Below, in pieces: positions 8,674-15,756 of a DNA stretch of 16,306 nt; the first letter of the stretch is position 1; every line of letters starts with the position of its first letter. Source of the DNA: Pseudomonadota bacterium (GTDB taxonomy: Bacteria > Pseudomonadota > Alphaproteobacteria > Rhizobiales > Devosiaceae); the NCBI GenBank assembly GCA_023427545.1, contig JAEZBF010000405.1, forward strand, positions 1 through 16,306. Direction: 5' to 3'. Below the pieces are notes generated by a model that worked only from the letters and a program-made list of their open reading frames with translations, was not told the origin of the DNA and ran no database searches. The translations under genes and the position numbers were made by a program.

Positions 8674-10513
8674 GGCTCGGCGCCCGTTCTCCCTCGCGCT
8701 CTGCAGCAGGCCGAACCGGCTCGTCGGGCGGAGCGACGATCCCCTGCTCCCTGGCCTGTTCGGATGCATTGGAGATCAGCAGGTCGCGTCCGGCCATCAT
8801 GCCGCCCAGCAGCTGGGCTTCGAACCGGCGCTGGTCGAACTCACGGACCCGCTCGATGACGTCTTCCACTTCCTCATCGGTCGCGCCCAGCGCCTTGCTG
8901 GTTGCGGCGCCGAATGCCAGCGCCGACTCGAACATTTCGCGCAGCTGGTAGTCGGCTCCGGCATTGATGAGCTCGAACGCGTGCGGCCGGTCGAACGCCC
9001 GCGCGAACACCTTGGCCATCGGGAATTCGCTCTTTGCGAGTTCGACGATCTTGGTCGCCGCCACCTTGTCGTTGATGCAGACGAGAATGATCTCGGCAAT
9101 CTCGGCGCCTGCTGCGCGCAGGACATCGAGCCTGGTACCGTCACCGTAGTAGACCTTCACGCCGAAGCGCCCGGCGACCTGGATCATCTCGGTGTCGTTG
9201 TCGATGATGGCGAGGCGGTGCTTGAGCGCCACCAGCGGCTGCGCAACGATCTGTCCGAAGCGGCCAAAGCCGATCAGTAGGACCCGCTCGTGCAGCCCGT
9301 CGACCAGATCCACACCGTCGAATGACGGCGCCTGACGGGGAAGGAAGCGCAGCGCCATCATCGCGAACGGGGTCAGCGCCATGGAGATGATGACTGTCGC
9401 CGTGAACGTCGCGTTGGCGCTGCCGATGATCAGCCCCGTAGAAGCGGCCGTGGTGTAGAGGACGAACGCGAACTCGCCGCCCTGGGCCATGACGACGGCG
9501 CGTTCGAGAGCTTCCCGCGCCGACGATTTCGTCAGCCGCGCGATCCCGAAAATCGCTGCCGCCTTGAGTAGCATGTAACCGACGACGCTGATCGCGATGA
9601 TCTGCCAGTTGGCCGCAACCACGCCGAGGTCGAGCGACATACCCACGGCGAGAAAGAAGAGGCCGAGCAGGATGCCGCGGAACGGCTCGACGTCGGCTTC
9701 GAGCTGGTGCTTGAAAGTCGAGGTCGAAAGCAGCACCCCGGCTAGGAATGCGCCCATCGCCATGCTCAGTCCGCCCAGCTGCATGATCAGGGCGGCACCG
9801 AGCACGACCAGCAACGCCGCCGCAGTCATGACCTCACGGGCGCGAGCATTCGCCAGCACCCGGAACACCGGGTTGAGGATGCGACGCCCGATGAAGATGA
9901 GGAGCAGCACCGAGCCAAGCGCGATGCCGATACCGATCATCCGCTCGAGGAAGGTGACGGTATCGCTCTGGCTGGGCGCCAGGATCGCAACGAGCGCCAG
10001 AAGAGGAACGATCAGCAGATCCTCCAGCAGGAGGATCGAGACGATCTTCTGCCCGGCCGTCGTTGCGAGCTCGCCGCGCTCCTCGAGAACCTGCATGACC
10101 ACCGCAGTCGAGGTGAGCACGAACCCCATTCCGGCGACAAACGCGACGGGCGGAGACAGCCCGATCACCACGCCGAACAGCGTGAGCACAAGGCCTGCAG
10201 CAAGCACCTGGAACAGGCCGAGCCCGAAGATGCTCTTGCGCAAACCCCAGAGCCGCTGCGGCTCCATCTCGAGGCCGATGATGAAGAGGAACATCACCAC
10301 GCCAAGCTCGGCGGCGTGCAGAATGGCCTCGGGATCGTTGACCAGCTTCAGTCCGAAGGGACCAACGATCAGGCCTGCCGCGAGGTAGCCGAGAACCGAG
10401 CCCAGTCCGAGGCGCCTGAACAAGGGAACGGCGATGACGCCGGCGGCCAGCAGCACCACGGCCTGGGTGAGATCGACCCCCTGGGCCGCGGCTTCGTGCG
10501 CTTCCATGTCCAT
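8669..10513 (-). CDS. Kef-type monovalent cation/proton antiporter with KTN (TrkA-N) domain, KefB/KefC family
   Basis: Inner-membrane antiporter, CPA2 family, likely exporting K+ in exchange for protons. With the ATG at 10513 it has 614 residues, like KefB/KefC (about 600-620). An N-terminal Na_H_Exchanger domain with many hydrophobic helices spans about 15-390 and contains LGSVLGYLAAGLIVGP, EPFRGILLGLFFLAVGM (about 276-292) and AQGGEFAFVL. A cytosolic Rossmann domain follows with GFGRFG (Gly415, 417, 420) and the acidic end IIDND (Asp438), then a charged, Pro-rich tail. In E. coli, Kef is gated by glutathione and its adducts and needs KefF/KefG; no such partner is in this window. Alternative starts are the GTG at 10540, which follows GGTGATC, and the ATG at 10507. 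The frame has no breaks. Confidence 0.92.
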   Translation of the reverse strand: MDMEAHEAAAQGVDLTQAVVLLAAGVIAVPLFRRLGLGSVLGYLAAGLIVGPFGLKLVNDPEAILHAAELGVVMFLFIIGLEMEPQRLWGLRKSIFGLGLFQVLAAGLVLTLFGVVIGLSPPVAFVAGMGFVLTSTAVVMQVLEERGELATTAGQKIVSILLLEDLLIVPLLALVAILAPSQSDTVTFLERMIGIGIALGSVLLLIFIGRRILNPVFRVLANARAREVMTAAALLVVLGAALIMQLGGLSMAMGAFLAGVLLSTSTFKHQLEADVEPFRGILLGLFFLAVGMSLDLGVVAANWQIIAISVVGYMLLKAAAIFGIARLTKSSAREALERAVVMAQGGEFAFVLYTTAASTGLIIGSANATFTATVIISMALTPFAMMALRFLPRQAPSFDGVDLVDGLHERVLLIGFGRFGQIVAQPLVALKHRLAIIDNDTEMIQVAGRFGVKVYYGDGTRLDVLRAAGAEIAEIILVCINDKVAATKIVELAKSEFPMAKVFARAFDRPHAFELINAGADYQLREMFESALAFGAATSKALGATDEEVEDVIERVREFDQRRFEAQLLGGMMAGRDLLISNASEQAREQGIVAPPDEPVRPAAEREGERAPSQ

Positions 10514-10551
10514 GCCCCCGCCGGGCGGATTGGCCGCCACGGATCACCCAC

Positions 10552-10579
10552 ATCTTGGTGGGGGGGCGGCCGCCGTCAA
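10552..10579 (-). promoter_or_regulatory. Possible promoter for the Kef-type antiporter gene
   Basis: On the minus strand TTGACG (10579-10574) is followed after 16 bases by CAAGAT (10557-10552). The -35 is good (five of six consensus bases) and the -10 poor (three of six). The spacer is almost pure G/C and includes a run of seven C. A transcript from here would begin near 10545, which suits the ATG at 10513 better than the GTG at 10540. This is a weak, sequence-only call. Confidence 0.25.
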
Positions 10580-10599
10580 GCGGCAGGCATGAGGATCAC

Positions 10600-12003
10600 C
10601 TATGCGGCAGGAGCGGCTCCACCAATAGGCTTGCTGCGGCGCCGCCGCTTGCGCGCGGGCGTGGTCGCCACCTGCGCTGTGGCTGTCGAAGCCGCCTTTT
10701 CGGCTTCGGCCTCAGCCTTGCGAGCCTCCTCCTCGGCCTTCTTGGCCTCCGCTTCGGCGACCTTTGCCTCCTCGGCTGCGCGCTTTGCCGCTTCGGCCTC
10801 GGCCGCGGCCTTCGCCTCGTCCTCGGCCTGCTCTTTGATTGCGCGCGCGGCGTTGGCGAGCACCACGTCCTTTTCGGTCATGTTCGCCGTTCGCCTGACG
10901 GGTCGTCGCGGCTTAACCTCCTTGGTCGGGATGATGTTCGCGAGCACCGATTGCACGATCAGCAGCGAGGGGACCGCGAGCAAGCTGCCGAAGGGACCCC
11001 AAATCCAGATCCAGAAGACGATCGACAGGAAGATCAGGAAGGGGTTGAGCGTCATCTGGTGGCCCACGAACTGGGGGAACACCAGCTGGTCGACCACCAG
11101 GTTGACGACCATGTAGCCGCCGATCGGCATGAGGATATGCGGCAGATCCGGCTGCGTGGCGAAGCCCACGAAGAGCAGGATCCCGATCATCACCGCCTGC
11201 CCCACATAGGGGATGTAGTTGAGGAGCGCGGCGAACGCGCCCCACAGCAGCGGCGAGGGCAGGCCCAGCGCCCAGGTGATGAGCGCCATGGCGACACCGA
11301 CGCAGAGGTTCAGCAGCGTCACCGACAACAGGTAGCGCGACACCTTGTTCTCGACCTGCCCGAAGATATGGGCGGTCCGCCAGCGCATGCGGCGGGTGAC
11401 GCAGAGCGAGAGGATCGAGACGCGGATGTTCTCGCGTGTCGCAAGGTAGAAATAGAGCGACACGAGGAAAATCAGGATGTCGCCGATGATAGCCGGTGCG
11501 AGCAGGGCGAAATCGATGACCTGGTTGCCCTCGGTCACCGTCACCTCGAGAGTGCCGCTCGACCCGCCGAGCGCCGTCTTGATCTGATCCTGCATGGCAC
11601 CGATCGCTTCGATCGGCCCCTTCCAGTTCTTCAGTTCGGCCTGGACCTTCCCCCAGATCGTCGGCGCCTTCCCGATCCATTCGCTGAGCGGAACGGCAAA
11701 CAGCAGCAGGCTGATCGCCAGAAGCACGATCAGGGACACGACGACGACTGCCGCGGACAGCGCCGGAGGGATCCCGCGGGCCTCGAGCCTGTCGGCGACG
11801 GGTCCGAACACCAGGCCGAGGACGATGGCGAGGGAGATCGGCGCGAGGATCGCGTGAGCGGCCTGCAGCGCCATGATCATGGCGAAGAAACCCAGCAGGA
11901 CCAGCGCCAGGCGCGACGCGATGCGCAGCAGCTGTTCGAACTGTCCTTCGGAGATATCGTGCTTGGGTGTGCGGTTACGTCTCGCGGCCGACGGTGTAAG
12001 CAC
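10600..12003 (-). CDS. AI-2E family transporter (PF01594) with long Ala/Glu/Lys-rich C-terminal tail
   Basis: Integral inner-membrane protein of the AI-2E/UPF0118 permease family. Some members (TqsA) affect autoinducer-2 export and others act as Na+/H+ antiporters, so the substrate here is unknown. It has 467 residues. Hydrophobic segments lie near 31-50, 53-70, 81-105, 165-188, 225-247, 250-280, 290-310 and 318-352, with a family-typical soluble loop at about 106-164. ALLNYIPYVGQ (259-269) and LNPFLIFLSIVFW (319-331) match the conserved C-terminal core. Residues about 383-440 are a charged, probably helical or coiled-coil Ala/Glu/Lys repeat, and RKRRRR follows at 451-456. The start is a GTG at 12003, supported by AGGAGG five bases before it. 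It is divergent from the nucleoside hydrolase gene and lies 86 bases before the Kef gene. Confidence 0.9.
   Translation of the reverse strand: MLTPSAARRNRTPKHDISEGQFEQLLRIASRLALVLLGFFAMIMALQAAHAILAPISLAIVLGLVFGPVADRLEARGIPPALSAAVVVVSLIVLLAISLLLFAVPLSEWIGKAPTIWGKVQAELKNWKGPIEAIGAMQDQIKTALGGSSGTLEVTVTEGNQVIDFALLAPAIIGDILIFLVSLYFYLATRENIRVSILSLCVTRRMRWRTAHIFGQVENKVSRYLLSVTLLNLCVGVAMALITWALGLPSPLLWGAFAALLNYIPYVGQAVMIGILLFVGFATQPDLPHILMPIGGYMVVNLVVDQLVFPQFVGHQMTLNPFLIFLSIVFWIWIWGPFGSLLAVPSLLIVQSVLANIIPTKEVKPRRPVRRTANMTEKDVVLANAARAIKEQAEDEAKAAAEAEAAKRAAEEAKVAEAEAKKAEEEARKAEAEAEKAASTATAQVATTPARKRRRRSKPIGGAAPAA
10684..10857 (-). repeat. Low-complexity coding repeat (Ala/Glu/Lys) in the permease tail
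   Basis: This stretch codes for residues about 383-440 of the AI-2E-family protein. It consists of imperfect units such as AEAEAAKRAAEEAKVAEAEA, built from GCC/GCG/GAG/GAA/AAG codons. The composition resembles the helical domain of TolA or other periplasm- or cytosol-spanning rods. The DNA repeats are degenerate, so slippage is less likely than for a perfect tandem array. Confidence 0.7.
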
Positions 12004-12113
12004 GAAGTCCTCCTGTAACCTCGCGAGAACGGAGCGCGTGCACGAAACGTTCCACCGTTGCGCCTATGCCCTCGCCGACCTACAAGCGAGCACCCTCGGG
12101 AGCCCCCCAACGC
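12004..12113. promoter_or_regulatory. Divergent intergenic region between the AI-2E family gene and the nucleoside hydrolase gene
   Basis: These 110 bases must hold promoters for both directions. Rightward, TTGCGC (12058-12063), a 17-base spacer and TACAAG (12081-12086) form a weak sigma70-like pair placing the transcript start near 12093. That agrees with translation from the ATG at 12114 and not from the in-frame ATG at 12066. Leftward I see no convincing -35/-10 pair. An 8-base palindrome CTCGCGAG (12020-12027) lies near the leftward ribosome binding site. Confidence 0.35.
12008..12013 (-). promoter_or_regulatory. Ribosome binding site that fixes the GTG start of the AI-2E family gene
   Basis: On the minus strand AGGAGG is followed by ACTTC and then the GTG at 12003. 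Spacing and match are near ideal, which justifies a GTG start where no suitable ATG is near. Confidence 0.7.
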
Positions 12114-13055
12114 ATGCTGCGCAAGATCATCATCGATACCGACCCCGGTCATGACGACGCGGTCGCCATCCTGCTCGCCCTGGCTTCGCCGGAAGAGCTT
12201 GACGTGCTGGGTATCGTCGCCGTCGCGGGCAATGTCGGCCTGCAGCAGAACGCCGTCAACGCCCTTAAGGTCGTCGAGCTTTCCGGCCGCCGCGACATCG
12301 CGGTCTATGCCGGCTGCGAACGCCCGATCCGGCGCAAGCTGGTGACGGCCGAGCACGTCCACGGCAAGACGGGTCTCGATGGCCCCACCCTGCCCGATCC
12401 CAAGCTGCAGCTCGAGAGCATGCACGGCGTCGATTTCATCGTCGACACTTTACGGCGGGAGGATGCCGGATCGGTCACGCTCTGCGCCCTCGGCCCGCTC
12501 ACCAATCTGGCGATGGCCTTTATCAAGGCCCCTGAGGTGATCCCCCGCGTGGGCGAGATCGTCCTGATGGGCGGCGGCTACTTCGAGGCGGGCAACATTA
12601 CGCCGGCGGCCGAGTTCAATATCTACGTCGATCCGGAAGCCGCCGACGTCGTCTTCTCGAGCGGTATTCCGGTCGTCCAGATCCCGCTCGATCTCTCCCA
12701 CGGCATGCTCACCACCCCCGCGCGGAACGAAGCCTTCCGCGCTATCGGCAACCGGACCGGCCAGGTGACTGCCGAGCTGATGGAGTTCTTCGAACGCTTC
12801 GACGGCGAGAAGTATGGCCAGGAAGGCGCTCCCCTTCACGACCCCTGCGTGATCGCCTATCTGCTGAAACCCGAACTGTTCAGCGGCCGCAAGATCAATG
12901 TCGAGATCGAGACGGCGAGCGAACTCACCCTCGGCGCGACCGTTGCCGACTACTGGGGTGTCACCGACCGGCCGAGGAACGTGCTGTTCCTGCGCCGCGG
13001 CGATGCCGATGGCTACTTTGAGCTGCTGACCGAACGTCTCGCCCGCCTCCCCTGA
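12114..13055 (+). CDS. Nucleoside hydrolase (inosine-uridine preferring family)
   Basis: Hydrolyses the N-glycosidic bond of ribonucleosides to base and ribose, a salvage reaction in the cytosol. It has 313 residues, the usual length. The N-terminal calcium- and ribose-binding signature DTDPGHDDAVAIL starts at Asp8, with Asp10, Asp14 and Asp15 as ligands. EHVHGKTGLDG (80-90), LGPLTNLA (126-133), AAEFNIYVDPEAADVV (165-180) and LHDPCVIAYLL (241-251, with His242 and Asp243) match the family. His83 and His242 lie where CU-type hydrolases have active-site histidines; whether it prefers pyrimidines or is broad cannot be decided by eye. An in-frame ATG at 12066 would add 16 residues, but the ATG at 12114 gives the conserved start and suits the promoter candidate. 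The LysE-type gene follows after 15 bases, probably in one operon. Confidence 0.94.
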   Translation: MLRKIIIDTDPGHDDAVAILLALASPEELDVLGIVAVAGNVGLQQNAVNALKVVELSGRRDIAVYAGCERPIRRKLVTAEHVHGKTGLDGPTLPDPKLQLESMHGVDFIVDTLRREDAGSVTLCALGPLTNLAMAFIKAPEVIPRVGEIVLMGGGYFEAGNITPAAEFNIYVDPEAADVVFSSGIPVVQIPLDLSHGMLTTPARNEAFRAIGNRTGQVTAELMEFFERFDGEKYGQEGAPLHDPCVIAYLLKPELFSGRKINVEIETASELTLGATVADYWGVTDRPRNVLFLRRGDADGYFELLTERLARLP

Positions 13056-13070
13056 GCTTCCAGGCCTGCC

Positions 13071-13682
13071 ATGGACCTCTTCACCCTCCTCGCCTTCACC
13101 CTCGCCTATGCCATCGCCGTGCTCGTTCCCGGACCGGGCGTGGCGGCGGTGGTCGCCCGCGCGCTCGGCGGCGGGTTTGCGGGAGCGGTGCCGATGGTGA
13201 TCGGCATCCTTGCCGGTGATCTCGTCTACTTTGTCTTCGCGGTCTTCGGGCTCGCCGCGATCGCCAGCATGTTCGGACCAATCTTCATCGTGATCCGTAT
13301 CGCCGGCGCTGCGTATCTCTTCTACATCGCGTGGAAGTTCTGGACGGCCAAGCCCGGCTCCGAGCAGATGAAGCCCAAGAACGAGGACTGGCTGAAGACC
13401 TTCCTCGCCGGCTTCTCGCTGACCATGGGCAATCCCAAGACCATCATCTTCTATCTGGCGATCCTGCCCACCGTGATCCCGCTCGACCAGATGAACCCCA
13501 TTGCGTTCACCGAGCTCACCGCCATCGTCGTGATCGTGCTCATGGTGATCGGCTGCGGCTACGCGGCGCTTGCTGCGAAGGCACGCGACCTCTTCCGCAG
13601 CCAGCGCGCCCTGCGCCGCCTCAACCGCACGGCCAGCCTGATGATGGCGACGGCAGCAACGCTCGTGGTGGCCCGCGGCTAG
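13071..13682 (+). CDS. LysE/RhtB family exporter
   Basis: Small inner-membrane exporter of the LysE/RhtB superfamily, which exports amino acids and related small molecules; the substrate here is unknown. It has 203 residues with about six hydrophobic segments. The family motif VLVPGPGVAAVVARALGGG places PGPG at 20-23, GILAGDLVYFVFA follows near 45-57, and GNPKTIIFYLAILP is near 121-134. The ATG at 13071 follows the nucleoside hydrolase stop by 15 bases, so the two are likely co-transcribed. One guess is that the protein exports a product of nucleoside breakdown, but nothing in the protein shows that. Its TAG stop shares the bases CTAG (13679-13682) with the stop of the convergent mutase gene. 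Confidence 0.9.
   Translation: MDLFTLLAFTLAYAIAVLVPGPGVAAVVARALGGGFAGAVPMVIGILAGDLVYFVFAVFGLAAIASMFGPIFIVIRIAGAAYLFYIAWKFWTAKPGSEQMKPKNEDWLKTFLAGFSLTMGNPKTIIFYLAILPTVIPLDQMNPIAFTELTAIVVIVLMVIGCGYAALAAKARDLFRSQRALRRLNRTASLMMATAATLVVARG
13679..13682. other. CTAG: overlapping stop codons of two convergent genes
   Basis: The exporter gene ends in TAG at 13680-13682 on the plus strand. The mutase gene ends in TAG at 13681-13679 on the minus strand. The palindrome CTAG thus serves both genes, leaving no space between them and no room for a dedicated terminator. A short hairpin AGCGC-ACCAC-GCGCT (13681-13695) sits at the junction but lacks a T-run. Confidence 0.9.
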
Positions 13683-15076
13683 CGCACCACGCGCTCGGCG
13701 GCGGCAAGGCCCCAGTTCACCAGCCATTCCGCGCGGTCCGCTGTGTCCGCTTCCGAGTAGCACCTTAGCTCCGGAGCGTTGCCGGAGGCCCGGTAGTGCA
13801 CGACATCGCCGGACTCGAAGCTGACGCGCACGCCGTCGATGTCGCCGACCGAGCTGACGGTACCGACCTCCTCGAAGAAGCCCTCGTTCAGTGCATCGAG
13901 CAGCATCTCGCTCCGCTCCGCCGGCACGTGTTCCAGACGGCCGCTGCGCGAGAACCGCGGCGGCAGGGCGGCGACCAGCCCATGCAGCGTCTGGCCGGTC
14001 TGCTTCGCGAGGCCCAGCACGGAAAGGATCGGCAGCATGGCGTCACGGGTCGGGAGCGCCGCGATGTCCTGGTAGTTGAGCCGCACCGGCGTGCCGAGCA
14101 GCACACCGCCATTGGCTTCGAACCCGACTACCCGCTCGCTCGAAAGCTTTGCCTGTTCGATGCCGGCAAGGACGTAGGGCGAACCCACGCGGGTGCGGAT
14201 CACCGGACGGAAGAAGCCGGAGGACTCGACTGCGGAGGTGGAGGTCACGGGCGTCACCACGGCATCCACGCCGAGGTACCGGGCAGTGAGGATACCGAGC
14301 ACGTCGCCACGCACGACCTGCCCCTTGTCGTCGGCGACCAGCGGCCGGTCGGCATCCCCATCGGTAGAGACGAGCGCAGCCAGCCCGTGTTCCTTCACCC
14401 AGTCAGCAATCTGCGCCGCATCCTCGGCGCTGACGGCTTCGGTATCCACGGCCTTGAACCCCGTCTCGCGTCCGAGAGCGATGCACTCGGCGCCGAACCC
14501 GGCCAGCAGGTCCATCAGCCCGTCGCGGAAGACACCCGAGTGCTGCCACACCCCGATGCGCTTGCCGGCGAGCGCCCCGGCCCGCAGCAGCAGGCGGCAT
14601 CGCGCGATATAGCGCTCAAGCGCCTCGGGGTCGGCCTCACTTTGCGCGCCGCTTGAACCCGCCTCCTCAACCGATTCCAGCGACTCGAGAATCCCGCCCT
14701 CATCCTCCTTGGTGATCTCGCCGGTTCCCGCGTAGAACTTCAGCCCGTTGCGATCCGCCGGGATGTGGCTGCCGGTGACCATGATCGCAGGCACTTCCAG
14801 CCGCATGGCCTCGAGCGCCAGCGCTGGCGTCGGCAGCGCTCCGCAGTTCCGCGGCTTGAGACCGGCTGCCGTGACCCCGGCCATCACCGACGTGGCAATC
14901 GCTGGGCTGCTCTCCCGAAGCTCCTGCCCGACCAGAACCTCGCCCGCACCGCCGAGCTGGCGCGAGCTGCGAAGGTGGAGGACGAATGCCTCCGCGTAAC
15001 GGGCGGCAACCGGGCCCGAGAGCTCCGTCGCCAGGCCGCGCAGACCGCTTGTCCCGAATTTGAGGCTGTCCGTCAT
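13679..15076 (-). CDS. Phosphomannomutase/phosphoglucomutase family enzyme
   Basis: Alpha-D-phosphohexomutase that moves phosphate between C1 and C6 of a hexose phosphate; mannose or glucose is likely but not certain. It has 465 residues, normal for the family. The active-site serine loop is the variant TGSHIPADRNG with Ser103, instead of the common TASHNP. The metal loop DGDADR has Asp239, 241 and 243. The sugar-binding loop is GFEANGG (318-324) instead of the GEESGH type. The phosphate-binding loop RASGNAPELR (429-438) is classic. Such variant loops occur, as I recall, in a subset of bacterial phosphomannomutases for surface polysaccharide precursors. The ATG at 15076 gives the family start MTDSLKFGTSGLRG and has GGAGGGAGA just before it; the frame is open further upstream but without homology. 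It is divergent from the DNA glycosylase gene. Confidence 0.9.
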   Translation of the reverse strand: MTDSLKFGTSGLRGLATELSGPVAARYAEAFVLHLRSSRQLGGAGEVLVGQELRESSPAIATSVMAGVTAAGLKPRNCGALPTPALALEAMRLEVPAIMVTGSHIPADRNGLKFYAGTGEITKEDEGGILESLESVEEAGSSGAQSEADPEALERYIARCRLLLRAGALAGKRIGVWQHSGVFRDGLMDLLAGFGAECIALGRETGFKAVDTEAVSAEDAAQIADWVKEHGLAALVSTDGDADRPLVADDKGQVVRGDVLGILTARYLGVDAVVTPVTSTSAVESSGFFRPVIRTRVGSPYVLAGIEQAKLSSERVVGFEANGGVLLGTPVRLNYQDIAALPTRDAMLPILSVLGLAKQTGQTLHGLVAALPPRFSRSGRLEHVPAERSEMLLDALNEGFFEEVGTVSSVGDIDGVRVSFESGDVVHYRASGNAPELRCYSEADTADRAEWLVNWGLAAAERVVR

Positions 15077-15149
15077 TCTCTCCCTCCCAGTCGCGGAGCA
15101 GTCGCATGGGCCATTGCCCTCGTTCAAGCGGGACGGCAAGTAAGCCCGC
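15077..15149. promoter_or_regulatory. Divergent intergenic region between the mutase and DNA glycosylase genes
   Basis: These 73 bases contain the mutase ribosome binding site (GGGAGGGAGA, minus strand) and should hold promoters in both directions. Leftward, TTGAAC is a fair -35 candidate but no good -10 follows. Rightward, TTGCCC, 17 bases and CAAGTA would start a transcript almost at the ATG at 15150; no clear ribosome binding site precedes that ATG. Neither candidate is convincing. Confidence 0.25.
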
Positions 15150-15704
15150 ATGTCGCTGATCGCCTTCTTCGACCGCGAGGTCACCACCGTAGCCCGCGAA
15201 CTGCTGGGAGCAACGCTGCTCATCGACGGCATTGGCGGCATCATCGTCGAGACCGAGGCCTATCACCCGACCGATCCCGCCTCCCACTCCTTCGCCGGCC
15301 CGACGCAGCGCAACGCTGCCATGTTCGGCCCGCCCGCGCGCGCCTACGTCTACCGCTCCTACGGCATCCACTGGTGCCTCAACTTCGTCTGCGAGGACGC
15401 CAGCGCCGTGCTGATCCGCGCGCTGGAGCCGACAGCGGGCATCGACGTCATGCGCCAGCGCCGCGGGCTGGAGGACATCCGGCAGCTCTGTTCCGGTCCC
15501 GGCAAGCTCGGCCAGGCGCTCGGCATCACCCTCGCCCTGAACGGCAGCTCGCTTGAGCATCCGCCGTTCTCTGTCAGCCCCGCCTCCGGCATCGCCTCGA
15601 TTCTTGTGGGGCCGCGCATCGGCATCACCAAGGCGGCCGAGAAACCCTGGCGTTTCGGCGTCGCGGGTTCGCGGTACCTCAGCCGCCCGTTTCCCAAGGC
15701 GTAG
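15150..15704 (+). CDS. mpg: DNA-3-methyladenine glycosylase (AAG/MPG type)
   Basis: Monofunctional base-excision repair enzyme that removes alkylated purines such as 3-methyladenine. It has 184 residues, the normal size for bacterial AAG-type enzymes. IIVETEAYHPTDPASHSF holds Glu36, Tyr38 and His46, corresponding to Glu125, Tyr127 and His136 of the human enzyme. NAAMFGPPARAYVYRSYGIHWCLNFV (split as NAAMFG at 55-60 and YVYRSYGIHWCLN at 66-78) is the family core, with Asn78 matching human Asn169. The C-terminal half has SGPGKLGQALGI and the ending RFGVAGSRYLSRP. The ATG at 15150 begins MSLIAFFDRE; its ribosome binding site is weak. The protein-repair gene pcm starts 52 bases downstream on the same strand, so the two could form a small repair operon. 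Confidence 0.94.
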   Translation: MSLIAFFDREVTTVARELLGATLLIDGIGGIIVETEAYHPTDPASHSFAGPTQRNAAMFGPPARAYVYRSYGIHWCLNFVCEDASAVLIRALEPTAGIDVMRQRRGLEDIRQLCSGPGKLGQALGITLALNGSSLEHPPFSVSPASGIASILVGPRIGITKAAEKPWRFGVAGSRYLSRPFPKA

Positions 15705-15726
15705 CCAAGGGAACTCCCCGCCGCGC

Positions 15727-15756
15727 GGAGGATTCCTCCAGGTGGAGGAGCGGCAG
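15727..15756 (+). promoter_or_regulatory. Ribosome binding site of pcm inside mutually exclusive hairpins
   Basis: Three segments alternate: GGAGGA (15727-15732), TCCTCC (15734-15739) and GGAGGA (15744-15749). The third is the Shine-Dalgarno, seven bases before the ATG at 15757. The middle one can pair either with the first (five pairs, loop ATT) or with the third (six pairs, loop AGGT). The second pairing would hide the ribosome binding site and the first would free it. The complementarity is seen directly; regulation is inferred. Confidence 0.45.

Noticed and set aside
10560..10566. Run of seven G as a possible phase-variation tract
   Set aside because: It is too short for frequent slippage and lies in GC-rich intergenic DNA where such a run is expected by chance.
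7928..12018. Plus-strand open frames opposite glgP, kef and the AI-2E family gene (7928-9280, 10555-12018)
   Set aside because: They span gene boundaries of the other strand and their translations are low-complexity complements of membrane-protein codons.
13681..13695. Short hairpin at the convergent junction as an intrinsic terminator
   Set aside because: The stem has only five pairs and no T-run follows on either strand.
12450..13763. Minus-strand open frame of 437 codons opposite the nucleoside hydrolase and LysE-type genes
   Set aside because: The opposite strand has two clear family matches; this translation is Gly/Glu/His/Asp-rich with no recognisable domain.
15077..15244. Upstream extension of the mutase by 56 residues
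   Set aside because: It would run into the divergent DNA glycosylase gene, and the residues are low-complexity. The ATG at 15076 has a ribosome binding site and a family start.
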